DNA from: Ostreococcus mediterraneus
Taxonomy: Eukaryota > Chlorophyta > Mamiellophyceae > Mamiellales > Bathycoccaceae
DNA length: 64,000 bases
Assembly (NCBI GenBank): GCA_012295225.1
Contig: WMKK01000008.1
Location: forward strand, 496,001-560,000
Direction: 5' to 3'
A program made the position numbers and the translations under genes. Shown piece after piece: positions 53,598 through 62,761 of the stretch. Under the pieces are notes generated by a model, which had not been told where the DNA came from, did no database searches, and was given only the letters and a program-made list of their open reading frames with translations. The number at the start of each line of letters is the position of its first letter. Position 1 is the stretch's first letter.

Positions 53598-54935
53598 ATG
53601 TCGAGCGACGCACACGCCGTCGCCGCGCCGATGGCGAAGAAGGCAAAGATGGAGGATAAAGATGCGATTGCGATGGAGACGAATGAGAACGTGCCACCGG
53701 ATGCGGGGAGTGGGAACGTGAACGCCGAGAGCGTGAAGAGGAGCATGCGAGAGTATTATCAACAGTTTTACCCGGCGGATCTGATGTACAAGTGGTTGGC
53801 GTACGGGCACGATGGGAAGCACGCGCAGGTTGATAAGTCGTTTACGAATAGACGGGAGTTTTGTTTTACGCTTGATGGGGATATTTTCGCGAGGTATCAA
53901 AATTTTCCCAACGCCAAGGAATTCCGCGCCGGGTTGGCGAGAAAGGTGCCGAGTAAGATTGACATCGGGCCGGTGTTTAACCGCAAGCCGAGCGAGAGGC
54001 ATGGGGTGGATTTCAAGCCAGTCGAGCGTGAATTGGTATTTGATATCGATATGACGGATTACGATGACGTGCGCACGTGCTGCAGCGAGGCGAACATTTG
54101 TGGGAAGTGTTGGCCGTTGATGACTGTCGCCATCAAGGTGCTCGACGTCGGTTTACGCAAGGATTTTGGATTCAAGCACTTGTTGTGGGTGTATTCTGGT
54201 CGCCGTGGGGTTCACTGCTGGGTGAGCGATGAACGCGCGCGAAAGTTGAGCGATGAAGCGCGTTCGGCGGTGGCGGAATACTTTGTTGTGTATAAAGGGA
54301 CGGATGCTTCGGGGGCGAAGCATTTGCCGAAGCGTTTGACGCCATTGCATCCGTCGCTCAAGCGCGCGTACAACGACGTTTTGAAGAAGTACTGGACCGA
54401 AGTGTACTTGCCCGCGCAGAAAATTTTCGAGCATGAAGACAAATACACGCCAATTTTGGACTCGATTCAAGACGAAGACATTCGCTCTGAGTTGGAGAGC
54501 GCGTTTAAAAGGAGCGGCACCGACTCTGTCACGCGATGGGAACTTCTCGAAACGCTCGTGACACGCGAACAAGCCAAGGTAAAGCGCAACTACAAGCTCG
54601 ATGGTATTTTAGAGAAGATTGTGTTCGGGCACATCTACCCGCGTCTTGATATTGAAGTCTCCAGACACATGAATCACTTGTTGAAGGCGCCGTTTTGTAT
54701 CCACCCCAAGACTGGGCGCGTGTGCGTGCCGATGGATCCAGAGACGTGCGAGAAGTTTGATTTTGAGCAAGTGCCCACGGTGCTTGATCTCATCGATGGT
54801 ACAAAAACCTTGAATGAATCGACCGAGTTATTCACGGAGAAGTTTTGGAAGGCTCTTGACGTGGAGAACGAGGCAAAGCTTACGTCAAAGACGCGCGAAG
54901 TCAAAGTGGCAAACCAAAGCGGTATGGACTTTTAA
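53598..54935 (+). CDS. PRIM1: DNA primase small (catalytic) subunit
   Basis: Catalytic subunit of DNA polymerase alpha-primase, which makes RNA primers for nuclear replication. The core begins VKRSMREYYQQFYPADLMYKW. The catalytic acidic motif is ELVFDIDMTDYDDVR, where the paired Asp residues bind metal. A zinc-knuckle follows at CCSEANICGKCW. HLLWVYSGRRGVHCWVSDERA binds nucleotide and template, and DIEVSRHMNHLLKAPFCIHP is also conserved. Residues 1-45 are a variable acidic head. Start 53598 (MSSDAHAVAAPMAKKAKMEDK) is preferred over the extension to 53484. 445 residues, normal size; all catalytic residues present. Confidence 0.95.
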   Translation: MSSDAHAVAAPMAKKAKMEDKDAIAMETNENVPPDAGSGNVNAESVKRSMREYYQQFYPADLMYKWLAYGHDGKHAQVDKSFTNRREFCFTLDGDIFARYQNFPNAKEFRAGLARKVPSKIDIGPVFNRKPSERHGVDFKPVERELVFDIDMTDYDDVRTCCSEANICGKCWPLMTVAIKVLDVGLRKDFGFKHLLWVYSGRRGVHCWVSDERARKLSDEARSAVAEYFVVYKGTDASGAKHLPKRLTPLHPSLKRAYNDVLKKYWTEVYLPAQKIFEHEDKYTPILDSIQDEDIRSELESAFKRSGTDSVTRWELLETLVTREQAKVKRNYKLDGILEKIVFGHIYPRLDIEVSRHMNHLLKAPFCIHPKTGRVCVPMDPETCEKFDFEQVPTVLDLIDGTKTLNESTELFTEKFWKALDVENEAKLTSKTREVKVANQSGMDF

Positions 54936-55056
54936 TTGTAGTAGCAGCTTGATTTAATTTCATTGTCGTGATTAAAAGAATATAATTAATTTGTTGTCTA
55001 GAAGCGCGCGGTACAGCAGGGTACGTCTGGTAATCATGAACGCACATCATTAACGT

Positions 55057-56100
55057 TTAGGACTTGCGAAGCATGAATTTGTCGACGTCGTCGTCATCGT
55101 CGTCGCCTTCTTCGATGACTTCGATTGACATGAGTTTTTTGCTTGCATCGAGCGTTTCCTGCCATGTCGAAGGCGTGTTTTGATCGAAATACACGCGCTC
55201 CGTGACCGTGGTGTCCCACTTTTCGCCGCTCGTGCTCTGACCAAACTTGCGCACGCTCCCATTCGGGCTGATGACTTCGCCCCACGTTCGACTCCAACGC
55301 TCGCCATCCTTGCCCACGCGCCACGTCTCTCCGCTCTTACGACCACTACCGATCGCACTCATGCGTTCCTCCCATTTATCACCCCATCTCGTGCCCGTGC
55401 CATTCTCCGCCCATTTATCCGTCCATTTCAACGTCGCTCCTTTGCCGTCGTGTTGCTCGCCCCACTTCTCCCACCACGCCTGTCTCACCTCTCGTCCACT
55501 CTTCTCCACCCCACGTTCCACCTTACCGTCGGCATAATACCGCTCCCACCATTTCTCTTGCCATTCCTTACTCTCCGCATCTCTCGCCCACTTATCCGCG
55601 CTCCGTTCCAAGTGTTCCACCCCAGTATACTCGTCTCGACAATACGTCTCCCGCCACGTCTCCCACCACGTCTCGCCCTCCGCGTTAAAGCCAGACTTCT
55701 CAAACCCCAACTCCTTATACCCACTCAAATCACACTTCTCCCATCGCGTCTCACTCGACCCAGATCTCCCATCGTCGTCATCACTCTTCGTCGTGCTCCA
55801 ACGACTCTGATACCCGCCCTCGCCTCGGTCCACGCCTCGCTTGCGCGTCGTCGTCGCGTGCCCTCTCCCTTGCGCCTCCGTCGCCTCACCCACACCCTCC
55901 GCGCCCTCATGCGCGCGTGAATCGAATATCTCATCCTCCTTGGCGATGCCCGTGTCGCGTTTCGGTGGTTTACTCCGCGTCTGCGTGCGCAGTCGGCGTG
56001 CATTCGCCCGCCATGGGTTGCTTTTCGGTGATCGTTTTGAAGCGCCGTGGGAGTTGGCGCCGGTCGTTCGCGACGCCATGGACGCGGATGTCGTCTTCAT
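55057..56100 (-). CDS. ESV1/LESV-like tryptophan-rich starch-binding protein
   Basis: Plastid starch-granule protein family (EARLY STARVATION 1 / LIKE ESV1) that binds and organises amylopectin helices. The body (about 135-310) is a series of units each centred on Trp pairs: WWETWRETYC, WQEKWWERYYADGKVERG, WWEKWGEQHDGKG, WTDKWAENGTGTRWGDKWEE and WSRTWGEVISPNGSVRK. The regular spacing of aromatics and acidic residues along beta-strands is characteristic. The N-terminus (MASRTTGANSHGASKRSPKS from residue 8) fits a chloroplast transit peptide. The C-terminus is acidic (EEGDDDDDDVDK). 347 residues. A single-granule picoalga such as Ostreococcus would use it in starch building or turnover. ESV1 versus LESV is unresolved. 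Confidence 0.85.
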   Translation of the reverse strand: MKTTSASMASRTTGANSHGASKRSPKSNPWRANARRLRTQTRSKPPKRDTGIAKEDEIFDSRAHEGAEGVGEATEAQGRGHATTTRKRGVDRGEGGYQSRWSTTKSDDDDGRSGSSETRWEKCDLSGYKELGFEKSGFNAEGETWWETWRETYCRDEYTGVEHLERSADKWARDAESKEWQEKWWERYYADGKVERGVEKSGREVRQAWWEKWGEQHDGKGATLKWTDKWAENGTGTRWGDKWEERMSAIGSGRKSGETWRVGKDGERWSRTWGEVISPNGSVRKFGQSTSGEKWDTTVTERVYFDQNTPSTWQETLDASKKLMSIEVIEEGDDDDDDVDKFMLRKS

Positions 56101-56330
56101 CGTGGCGCGCAGCGCACGCAGGGTAAGCGGGCGCGTGCGTGTGCGCGGTGACGCGCGTGTCGTGCGGTGCAGAGTGGCGAATGAGGGCGTGGATCACATC
56201 ACGATGAGGACGATGGTGACAGAGGCGACATCCAAACATTTCGTCGTCGTATTACATGGGTCGCGCGCGCCTCGGCCTCCGCCGTCGTCGAGTGCGCGGT
56301 GCGATGCGCGCGAGTGTGTTATTATGCGTA

Positions 56331-58892
56331 TTATTTCTTCTTGCGCTTGTACTTTGAGGCGGATTTGAATTTGCCCTTGGCGGATTTGAACGGCTTGTCG
56401 TTGACGGCGGAGCGTCCTTTGAACGAGCCCTTGAAATCGGCGCCTCGGCCCGAGCGTTGAAATCGGCCTTCGTCGTCGTCATCGTCGTTGTCTGCGTTGT
56501 TTCGTTGCGCCGCGCGACGTTGTTTTGCCTTGGGATCGGTGGCGTTTTTGACCATGCGGACGACTTTACTGGCGACACCGCCCGTGAGTCGGGCTTCGCG
56601 TTCGATGGATTTCACGCTTCGGACACCCTTGGTGACGTTGAAGCCGCCGCGCGCGCCCGGACCGTCCTCGCCGCCGTATTCTTTAGCGTATAGTTGTTGC
56701 TGCGCGAGTTTACGTCGCGCACGCTTGCTGTCGGGGAGTTTATCTGGACCGCGCGCGTCACGATCTCGCTTGGTGCTGCGACGAGCGGCTCTACCGCGAC
56801 TCTTGCCGTCGATTAAATCCGTCTCCGCGGCGTCGGCGGCTTTGAGGGCGTCTTTTTGCGTCGCGCGCTTTTCTCGTTCGGTTTGAAACCACGTTTTCGC
56901 CGGACGCGAGTGAATTTCAGCCGCGTGCGCAATCATGTTTTCAGCCTTCGTGGCTTCCATCTCTGCTTTTTGTAATTGTCGCTCCGTGCGTTCTTCGTAG
57001 TTGACTTGAACAATTTGATCCTCCAAGTTTTCAATTTTTTTGTGCCATTCGGCGACAATGTTCCCGGGAACGATGCGCGCCTTTAAATTCGCCCCTCTCT
57101 TTGCTATGGTCTTGACTAACTTACGATCGCTCTCTTCCATAAAGGTCAACGCGGTACCCTTCTTTCCCGCACGCGCGGTACGACCGACGCGATGGAGGTA
57201 ACTCGCCAAAGTCTTTGGCGCGTCGAATGAAATCACGGCGTCGACGGATGGAATGTCCAAGCCGCGGGCGGCGACGTCGGTGGCAATCAAGTGCGTGATG
57301 CGACCAGTTCTGAAATTATCCAGCGCTGCCAAACGTTGTGTCTGAGTCATATCACCGTGCAATTCCCCAGCTTTGATGTCGGACAAGCCAAAGATGATTT
57401 TCAAACGGTGCGCTTCCTGTTTGGTTTTGGAAAAGATAATCGTCGACTTGTCGTACGAGCGGCTCACAATGGCCATCAAAAATGCCTCCTTTTGCGCGCT
57501 CTGGTTTGGCTTGAGCTTTAAAATTTCTTCCGTGAGCGAACCTGGCGTTGTACCGAGCGTATCCGCTGACAGTCGCGCAGGGTTCTTCATGGAAAGGCTC
57601 GCCAAAGCTTCGACGCCCGCCGTGAGCGTGGCGCTAAACAGGAGCGTTTGGCGCTTCTTTGGACATTGTCGAACAATCTCCTTGATTTCTTCCAAGAAAC
57701 CCATCTCTAAAAGCCGGTCGGCTTCGTCTAAAATTAGCGTGGCTAAATCTTCCAAGCCAAACGAGTGCGTGTTACGCACGTGATCGATGATTCGACCGGG
57801 CGTAGCGACGACAACTTCGGGTCGCGTTCGCAACGCCGCGGCTTGCACATTTGCAGACAAGCCACCGACAACGAGCGCCGCGCGAATGGTGGTAAATTGT
57901 GCCAAACGCTCAGTCATTTGATGCACCTGAACCGCTAATTCCCGAGTGGGTACGAGCACTAAAATATGCGTCGCCGCCGGTGGTCGAGGACCTCGATGTA
58001 ACATGCGCTCCAATTGCGGCAACATAAACGCCGCAGTTTTCCCGCTCCCCGTCACCGCGCGTCCACAGACGTCACGCCCTGTCATTGCGATTGGAATCAC
58101 CGCCGCTTGAATTGGAGTCGGCTTTTTGTAACCTAAAACCTCGCACGCGCGCGTGAGAGGTCGAGACAAGTGCAACTCCTCAAACGCTTTCGCGTCAAAC
58201 GTCGTATCGCCCTTAACGCCGCTCACCACCGCACGCTCTTGAAACCCACCATCCGATTCAGAATCCGAGGAATCGAAATCATGAGTAAGGTCATTCTTCT
58301 TGGTCTCTTTCTTCTTTCCCGTCTTAGCCGCCACCGCCGCCTTCTCTTCGTCTTCCTCTTCTTCGTGTTCTTCGTCCTCGTCCTCGTCTTCGTCCTCGTC
58401 CGACGACTCACCCGCCTCGCTATCGACATCGTCCGAATCCGAATCCCCCTCCGAATCATCATCATCACTGTCCTCCTCATCATCGATCTCATCGTCGTCA
58501 CTCTCATCGTCATCGTCGTCTTCTTCGCCCGGTAACGGCGCGTCCTCGCTCGCGCTCCCGTACCCGACATCCTCCTCCTCCCTCGCCGCCTTCTTCCCCT
58601 TCCCGCCGCGCGTCTTCCCCACCGCGGACTCCCGCGCGCGAGAAATCTTCTCATCCACGCTCGTCATGCGCTTCGCCGCGAGTTCACGCGCCGCCTCGGC
58701 GTGTGCGCTTGAAAAATCCCACGGCGCTTGGCGTCCGCCGCCGCCACCGCGAACAATTGTTTTCGCCCGCCCCGCCGCGCCGCGCCCGCCGTCGTCGTCG
58801 TCGAAACCATCAAAGGTAAACCCAGGGGCAAAGGTAAACCCATCGTCGTCGTCGTCGTCGTCGTCGGAATCCGCCGTGCGACGCGGCGCCAT
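56331..58892 (-). CDS. DEAD-box RNA helicase, DRS1/DDX27 type
   Basis: Nucleolar helicase for 60S ribosome assembly. A long Asp/Glu-rich, Ser-rich N-terminus (about 1-215) precedes the helicase core. The core shows Q motif KKPTPIQAAVIP, motif I AVTGSGKTAAF, Ia PTRELAVQ, GG ALVVGG, Ib ATPGRIIDH, II LDEADRLLEMGF and III FSATLT. Motif IV is IIFSKTKQEAHRL, V ATDVAARGLDIP and VI YLHRVGRTARAG. The C-terminus is Lys/Arg-rich with a WFQTEREKRATQKDALK segment typical of DRS1/DDX27. Start at 58892 (MAPRRTADSDDDD) rather than the frame start at 58988. 853 residues. Short promoter shared with the DMT transporter. Confidence 0.94.
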   Translation of the reverse strand: MAPRRTADSDDDDDDDDGFTFAPGFTFDGFDDDDGGRGAAGRAKTIVRGGGGGRQAPWDFSSAHAEAARELAAKRMTSVDEKISRARESAVGKTRGGKGKKAAREEEDVGYGSASEDAPLPGEEDDDDDESDDDEIDDEEDSDDDDSEGDSDSDDVDSEAGESSDEDEDEDEDEEHEEEEDEEKAAVAAKTGKKKETKKNDLTHDFDSSDSESDGGFQERAVVSGVKGDTTFDAKAFEELHLSRPLTRACEVLGYKKPTPIQAAVIPIAMTGRDVCGRAVTGSGKTAAFMLPQLERMLHRGPRPPAATHILVLVPTRELAVQVHQMTERLAQFTTIRAALVVGGLSANVQAAALRTRPEVVVATPGRIIDHVRNTHSFGLEDLATLILDEADRLLEMGFLEEIKEIVRQCPKKRQTLLFSATLTAGVEALASLSMKNPARLSADTLGTTPGSLTEEILKLKPNQSAQKEAFLMAIVSRSYDKSTIIFSKTKQEAHRLKIIFGLSDIKAGELHGDMTQTQRLAALDNFRTGRITHLIATDVAARGLDIPSVDAVISFDAPKTLASYLHRVGRTARAGKKGTALTFMEESDRKLVKTIAKRGANLKARIVPGNIVAEWHKKIENLEDQIVQVNYEERTERQLQKAEMEATKAENMIAHAAEIHSRPAKTWFQTEREKRATQKDALKAADAAETDLIDGKSRGRAARRSTKRDRDARGPDKLPDSKRARRKLAQQQLYAKEYGGEDGPGARGGFNVTKGVRSVKSIEREARLTGGVASKVVRMVKNATDPKAKQRRAAQRNNADNDDDDDEGRFQRSGRGADFKGSFKGRSAVNDKPFKSAKGKFKSASKYKRKKK

Positions 58893-58975
58893 GTCGTCGT
58901 GAACCACCGTGCGAGGGCGTGTTTGCGGATGTCCTCGTCGTACGACGCCCCATTCACCGACGCCCGCCACGACCG

Positions 58976-60082
58976 ATGAGCGCCGCATCGCGCGCGCCGG
59001 CGGGCGTCATACCCATCATGGCGCTCCACGTCGCCTTTGGCGTGTGCTACTTTCTCACCGCGCAGGAGGTGCTGAACATGAAACTCGTCGCACCGAGCGC
59101 GCAGCCTTTAACTGGGATGATCTATTGCGCGGATGCCGTGTCGTCGTTCGTGTCGTACGCGCGCGAGCGGCGCGTGCGGGCGACGATGGGGACGCTGACG
59201 TCGTCATCGACGTCGCGCGCGGGGTTTCCGCGCGTGGCGTTGGCGTTGCCGGTGTTTGATTTGTGCGGGCTCACGTGCGCGTTTGAAGCGATGCGCGCGT
59301 TGGGCGGTCCGCTGTATCAAACGCTCTCTGGATTACTCATTCCATTCAGCGCGTTGTTATCTAGTGTGTTTCTATCGCGCACGTTTACGTCGAGACAGAT
59401 TACGGCGATTGCAATCGTGCTCGGGGGATTGGCGGTCAAGGCTGGCGACGCGTTGACGAGCGACGCGACGGTTGACGCGCGCGGCGTCGTCATCGCCATT
59501 GCCGCCACGGTATTTTATGGATTTCGAGGATTGACGATGGAATATTTGTCAAAATCTGCCACACCGCTCAGTGGGAACGCGCAGACAATGTTGATGGGAT
59601 GCAGCGGTCTCGCGGCGTTTGCGGCGTATACGATGTCGCGCACCGCGCGCGACGTCGACGGATTAGTGTGGGCGTATTACAACGCGCGCGAGCGAGACAC
59701 GCGCGAGGTGGCCAAAGTGCTGTTTGGTAACATGCTTAGTCGTGCGTTTATGGTGAAGATGATGATGGCCATCGTGACGCGCGCTGGGGCGACGCAACTG
59801 GCGTTGTCCAACGCGATTCGATCCGTCGGCGTGATTACGTTTTCGCACGTCTTCTTTTGCGCGAACGACAGTCGACAGTGCTTGAACGCGCAAGGGGCGT
59901 TGAGTGCGGCTATGGTTGTCATTGGTGGTGTAGCCTACGCCCTCGGTGGGGCGAAAAGCACCTCTTCTTCTTCTTCTTCGGCGTCGTCGTCCAAATCTCG
60001 ATCCAAATCGACCGCCGCGAAACCATCCACCAAAATCACCCCGGCGCCGTCGCTTCGTCGTCGCTCCGCCCGTCGCTCTTAG
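58976..60082 (+). CDS. Drug/metabolite transporter superfamily protein (SLC35-like)
   Basis: Multipass membrane protein with about ten hydrophobic segments, including IMALHVAFGVCYFLTAQEVL, ALPVFDLCGLTCAFEAMRAL, GPLYQTLSGLLIPFSALLSSVFLSR, ITAIAIVLGGLAVKAGDAL and AAMVVIGGVAYAL. The layout, two five-helix halves with a conserved small-residue helix in the first half, matches the DMT superfamily and its nucleotide-sugar or SLC35F-type branches. A Ser/Lys-rich cytosolic tail follows. Start ATG 58976 (MSAASRAPAGVIPIM). 368 residues. Substrate unassigned. Confidence 0.78.
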   Translation: MSAASRAPAGVIPIMALHVAFGVCYFLTAQEVLNMKLVAPSAQPLTGMIYCADAVSSFVSYARERRVRATMGTLTSSSTSRAGFPRVALALPVFDLCGLTCAFEAMRALGGPLYQTLSGLLIPFSALLSSVFLSRTFTSRQITAIAIVLGGLAVKAGDALTSDATVDARGVVIAIAATVFYGFRGLTMEYLSKSATPLSGNAQTMLMGCSGLAAFAAYTMSRTARDVDGLVWAYYNARERDTREVAKVLFGNMLSRAFMVKMMMAIVTRAGATQLALSNAIRSVGVITFSHVFFCANDSRQCLNAQGALSAAMVVIGGVAYALGGAKSTSSSSSSASSSKSRSKSTAAKPSTKITPAPSLRRRSARRS

Positions 60083-60245
60083 CGCCGTACACGCGCACGC
60101 GCGCCTCACTGCACCGCGTGCGTGGCCACCACCCACAACCATCCTAGTATTGTAGTATGTATTGTACTCGCGACTGTTCGCGTCTCCGCGCGCGAGAGAA
60201 CGCGAACGGACACGCAGCATCCAACCACCTCATTTCTCGCCGCAC

Positions 60246-60833
60246 ATGCCGCGCCCGCCGCGCCCGACGCGCCCGACGCGCACATACAGCGCTCTCGCGA
60301 TGTCCGCCGTCGCGGCGTGCGTCGCGGCGTGCGTCGCGGCGGACGATGGGTGGCGCATCGGCACCGCGACGTGGTACGGCGGTCCCGACGGCCCCGGCCC
60401 GGACGGCATGAGCATCTACACCGGTTCGTGCAAGCTCGGGCGGAACATTCCGTCGCATTACGTCAGCGCGATTAACACGGACGGCGGGTACGATTACGGG
60501 TTGACGAATCTCTGCGGGCAATGCTTCGAGGTGATGTGCGTCGCCGGACGACAACGCGGATTGAGCGAGTCGTTGCTCGGACCGTGGGCTGGGTGCGTGG
60601 ATTCAGGGGGGAAATCAGTGACGGTGATGATTACCGACTCGTGTCCGTGTCATCACTCGAATCCGTCGAATCAACGATGGTGCTGCACCGGGGAAGGACC
60701 GGGTTCGGCGAGGCATTTGGATTTGTCGTATTTAGCGTTTGACGCGATTGCGATTCGGCATCGAGGCGTGGTGGATGTGAAATGGCGCAAGGCGGATTGC
60801 AAGGATTTGGGCGCGATTAAATACTATTCTTAA
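60246..60833 (+). CDS. Expansin-like secreted DPBB-domain protein
   Basis: Signal peptide (residues ~1-31, ending VAACVAACVAADDG) followed by a six-stranded double-psi beta-barrel as in expansin domain 1 and GH45-like proteins. Marks are WRIGTATWYGGPDG, SCKLG, NLCGQCFEVMC with paired Cys, VTVMITDSCPCHHSN and HLDLSYLAFDAIA. The last holds the expansin HxD motif and pseudo-catalytic Asp. At least nine Cys suggest disulfides. The second expansin domain (CBM63) is absent: the protein ends soon after WRKADCKDL. 195 residues from 60246; a shorter signal peptide from 60300 is possible. Role is unclear in an alga that may lack a cell wall. Confidence 0.85.
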   Translation: MPRPPRPTRPTRTYSALAMSAVAACVAACVAADDGWRIGTATWYGGPDGPGPDGMSIYTGSCKLGRNIPSHYVSAINTDGGYDYGLTNLCGQCFEVMCVAGRQRGLSESLLGPWAGCVDSGGKSVTVMITDSCPCHHSNPSNQRWCCTGEGPGSARHLDLSYLAFDAIAIRHRGVVDVKWRKADCKDLGAIKYYS

Positions 60834-61185
60834 GTCGCGTGCGAATCGCGTCGGCTATGGATATATACGATGAAGGCGTTGACGATGTCGATGATGATTA
60901 TGATTACCATGAGGACGCTCGCCGTTTGATGCTGGAAAAAGCGCGCTGGCGAGTGTCAATTACGATTTTTCTTCACGTGTACGAATTACAAACGCGTTCC
61001 CGCCGCGTACTAGCGGTAGATTTTAACGTTGTGATTGATGTTTTGTGCTTGATGTTTTGTGCTTGATGTTTGATGATGGCGCGCGTTTCCTAGCAGGCGA
61101 CGCCGTCGCAAAACGCAATTCGAGATTCTTTCAGGTACCTCAGTGTGCGCCGCGCGACACGTCTAGAGGCGATACTCTGAAACGC
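60834..61185 (+). promoter_or_regulatory. Expansin 3' region and adrenodoxin reductase leader
   Basis: This 352-bp stretch lies between two same-strand genes. It contains a 14-bp tandem repeat (61035-61071) and a short Asp-rich open frame right after the expansin stop that I do not accept as a gene. The following gene's frame extends back to 61045 through the repeat, without ATG-proximal targeting features. Confidence 0.45.
61035..61071 (+). repeat. 14-bp tandem repeat, about 2.6 copies
   Basis: Unit TTGATGTTTTGTGC at 61035-61048 and 61049-61062, with a partial third copy to 61071. AT-rich, in the leader of the adrenodoxin reductase gene. Confidence 0.85.
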
Positions 61186-62709
61186 ATGGTACGGACAAAA
61201 TTATTACACGCGCTCCTGCGCGATGTCGTTCCGTCGGCACACACTGCGGCGTGGTGTAGGGCGTACGCGACGGAGGCGTCTTCGTCGCGTCGGTTCGCCG
61301 TCGTTGGGAGCGGTCCCGCGGGCATGTACGCCGCGCTCGCGCTCACGAAGACGTTTGACGGTTCTGTAGTGGACGTATTCGATCGGTATCCAACGCCTTT
61401 TGGCTTGGTGCGATTCGGCGTCGCGCCTGACCACGCGGAGACAAAGTTGGTGACGAATAAGTTTCACGAGACGTTGACGACGCGAGACGATATTCGCTTC
61501 TACGGCAACGTACAACTCGGTCGTGACGTGTCGGTGGGAGAGTTGTACGATGGCTATCACGGTGTGATTTTAGCCTACGGTTCGAGCGGGGATAGGACTT
61601 TAGATGTACCGGGAGAAGCCGAGCTAGAGGGGGTGATGAGCGCGCGCGAGTTCGTGGCGTGGTTCAACGGCGATCCCGAGCACGGTCCTGAGAGCGCCAC
61701 ACACAACGCCGTGGTGCGTGCATTAACGTCAACACCTAAGCCACATGTTGCGGTGATTGGTGTGGGGAATGTAGCCATAGATTGTGCGCGTATATTGCTG
61801 CGCGACAAGAGTGAGTTGGCCAAGACAGACATTTGCGAGCACGCGTTGGATGTTTTAAGACGCCACCCCGTAGAAAAAGTATCCGTCATCGGTCGACGGG
61901 GCGTTGCGCAGGCGTCATTTTCGCCTAAAGAGCTACGCGAGGTGTTGGGCTTGCCGGATGTGCGTGTGGTGATTGACGACGAAGAATTTGGATTGGCGCC
62001 TGAAGACGAAGCCGACCTCGCCGCGAGTCGACCGCGGCGCCGCGCATATGACGTGCTGTTAAAGGCACATCAATCCCCGAAAACAAACGCTTCAAAGGTG
62101 CTTAATTTCAGATTTAAAACGAGCCCGCTGGAGTTTGGTGGTGACTCTAATGGTAATTTGCGTTCCATGAAGCTCGGGCGCAACGAACTCGTCGGCGCCG
62201 CCGGCGCGCGAAAGGCGATCTCTTCTGGGGAAACAGAGACCGTAGATACCGCTATGGCATTGCGATCAGTAGGCTATCGCGCCGAACCAATCGTGGTTTC
62301 GGTGAATGACGAAAGCACGAGTCAAATTGTTCTTCCATTTGACGAACGCGAGCGCGTCGTACCAAACGAGTACGGCGCCGTCTTGACGAGCCCGGACAAA
62401 TCCACAGCAAAACAAATCCCCGGACTCTACGTCACGGGTTGGCTTAAACGTGGCCCCACGGGGATCATCGGTACTAATCTCACGTGCGCCGAAGAAACCG
62501 TCGCAAAAATGGCGAGCGATTTCGCGCGGTTGCCTCCGCCAGAGCCGACGTCATCCGGCGTCGACGCCACGCTCGCCAAACGCGCCGTGCGCGTTATCAC
62601 CGCACGCGACTGGGCAAAATTAGACGCCCACGAACGCGCACTCGGCGAATCTCGCGGGAAACCTCGCGTCAAGCTCACATCCATTGCAGAAATGCTCACC
62701 ATTGTGTAA
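61186..62709 (+). CDS. Mitochondrial NADPH:adrenodoxin/ferredoxin reductase
   Basis: FAD enzyme that passes electrons from NADPH to mitochondrial ferredoxin for Fe-S cluster or heme synthesis (ARH1/MFDR/FDXR). The presequence MVRTKLLHALLRDVV...AYATEA is mitochondrial-like. The FAD site reads FAVVGSGPAGMYAALAL. Then come DRYPTPFGLVRFGVAPDHAETK, the NADP site IGVGNVAIDCARILL, VSVIGRRGVAQASFSPKELRE and the C-terminal YVTGWLKRGPTGIIGTNLTCAEETV. These are all FDXR signatures in the right order. 507 residues, normal length. ATG 61186 chosen by presequence. The next gene starts 52 bp after its stop on the same strand. Confidence 0.94.
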   Translation: MVRTKLLHALLRDVVPSAHTAAWCRAYATEASSSRRFAVVGSGPAGMYAALALTKTFDGSVVDVFDRYPTPFGLVRFGVAPDHAETKLVTNKFHETLTTRDDIRFYGNVQLGRDVSVGELYDGYHGVILAYGSSGDRTLDVPGEAELEGVMSAREFVAWFNGDPEHGPESATHNAVVRALTSTPKPHVAVIGVGNVAIDCARILLRDKSELAKTDICEHALDVLRRHPVEKVSVIGRRGVAQASFSPKELREVLGLPDVRVVIDDEEFGLAPEDEADLAASRPRRRAYDVLLKAHQSPKTNASKVLNFRFKTSPLEFGGDSNGNLRSMKLGRNELVGAAGARKAISSGETETVDTAMALRSVGYRAEPIVVSVNDESTSQIVLPFDERERVVPNEYGAVLTSPDKSTAKQIPGLYVTGWLKRGPTGIIGTNLTCAEETVAKMASDFARLPPPEPTSSGVDATLAKRAVRVITARDWAKLDAHERALGESRGKPRVKLTSIAEMLTIV

Positions 62710-62761
62710 TACCATTAACGCTCCGTCCCGCTCCGCGTCGCGCCGCACACCTCGGCGCACC

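Noticed and set aside
55841-56368. 175-residue open frame on the plus strand
   Set aside because: Antisense to the ESV1-like transit peptide and the gap before the DRS1 3' end; no domain features.
60839-61066. Short Asp-rich open frame after the expansin stop
   Set aside because: Begins six bases after the stop, has no domain and runs into an AT-rich tandem repeat.
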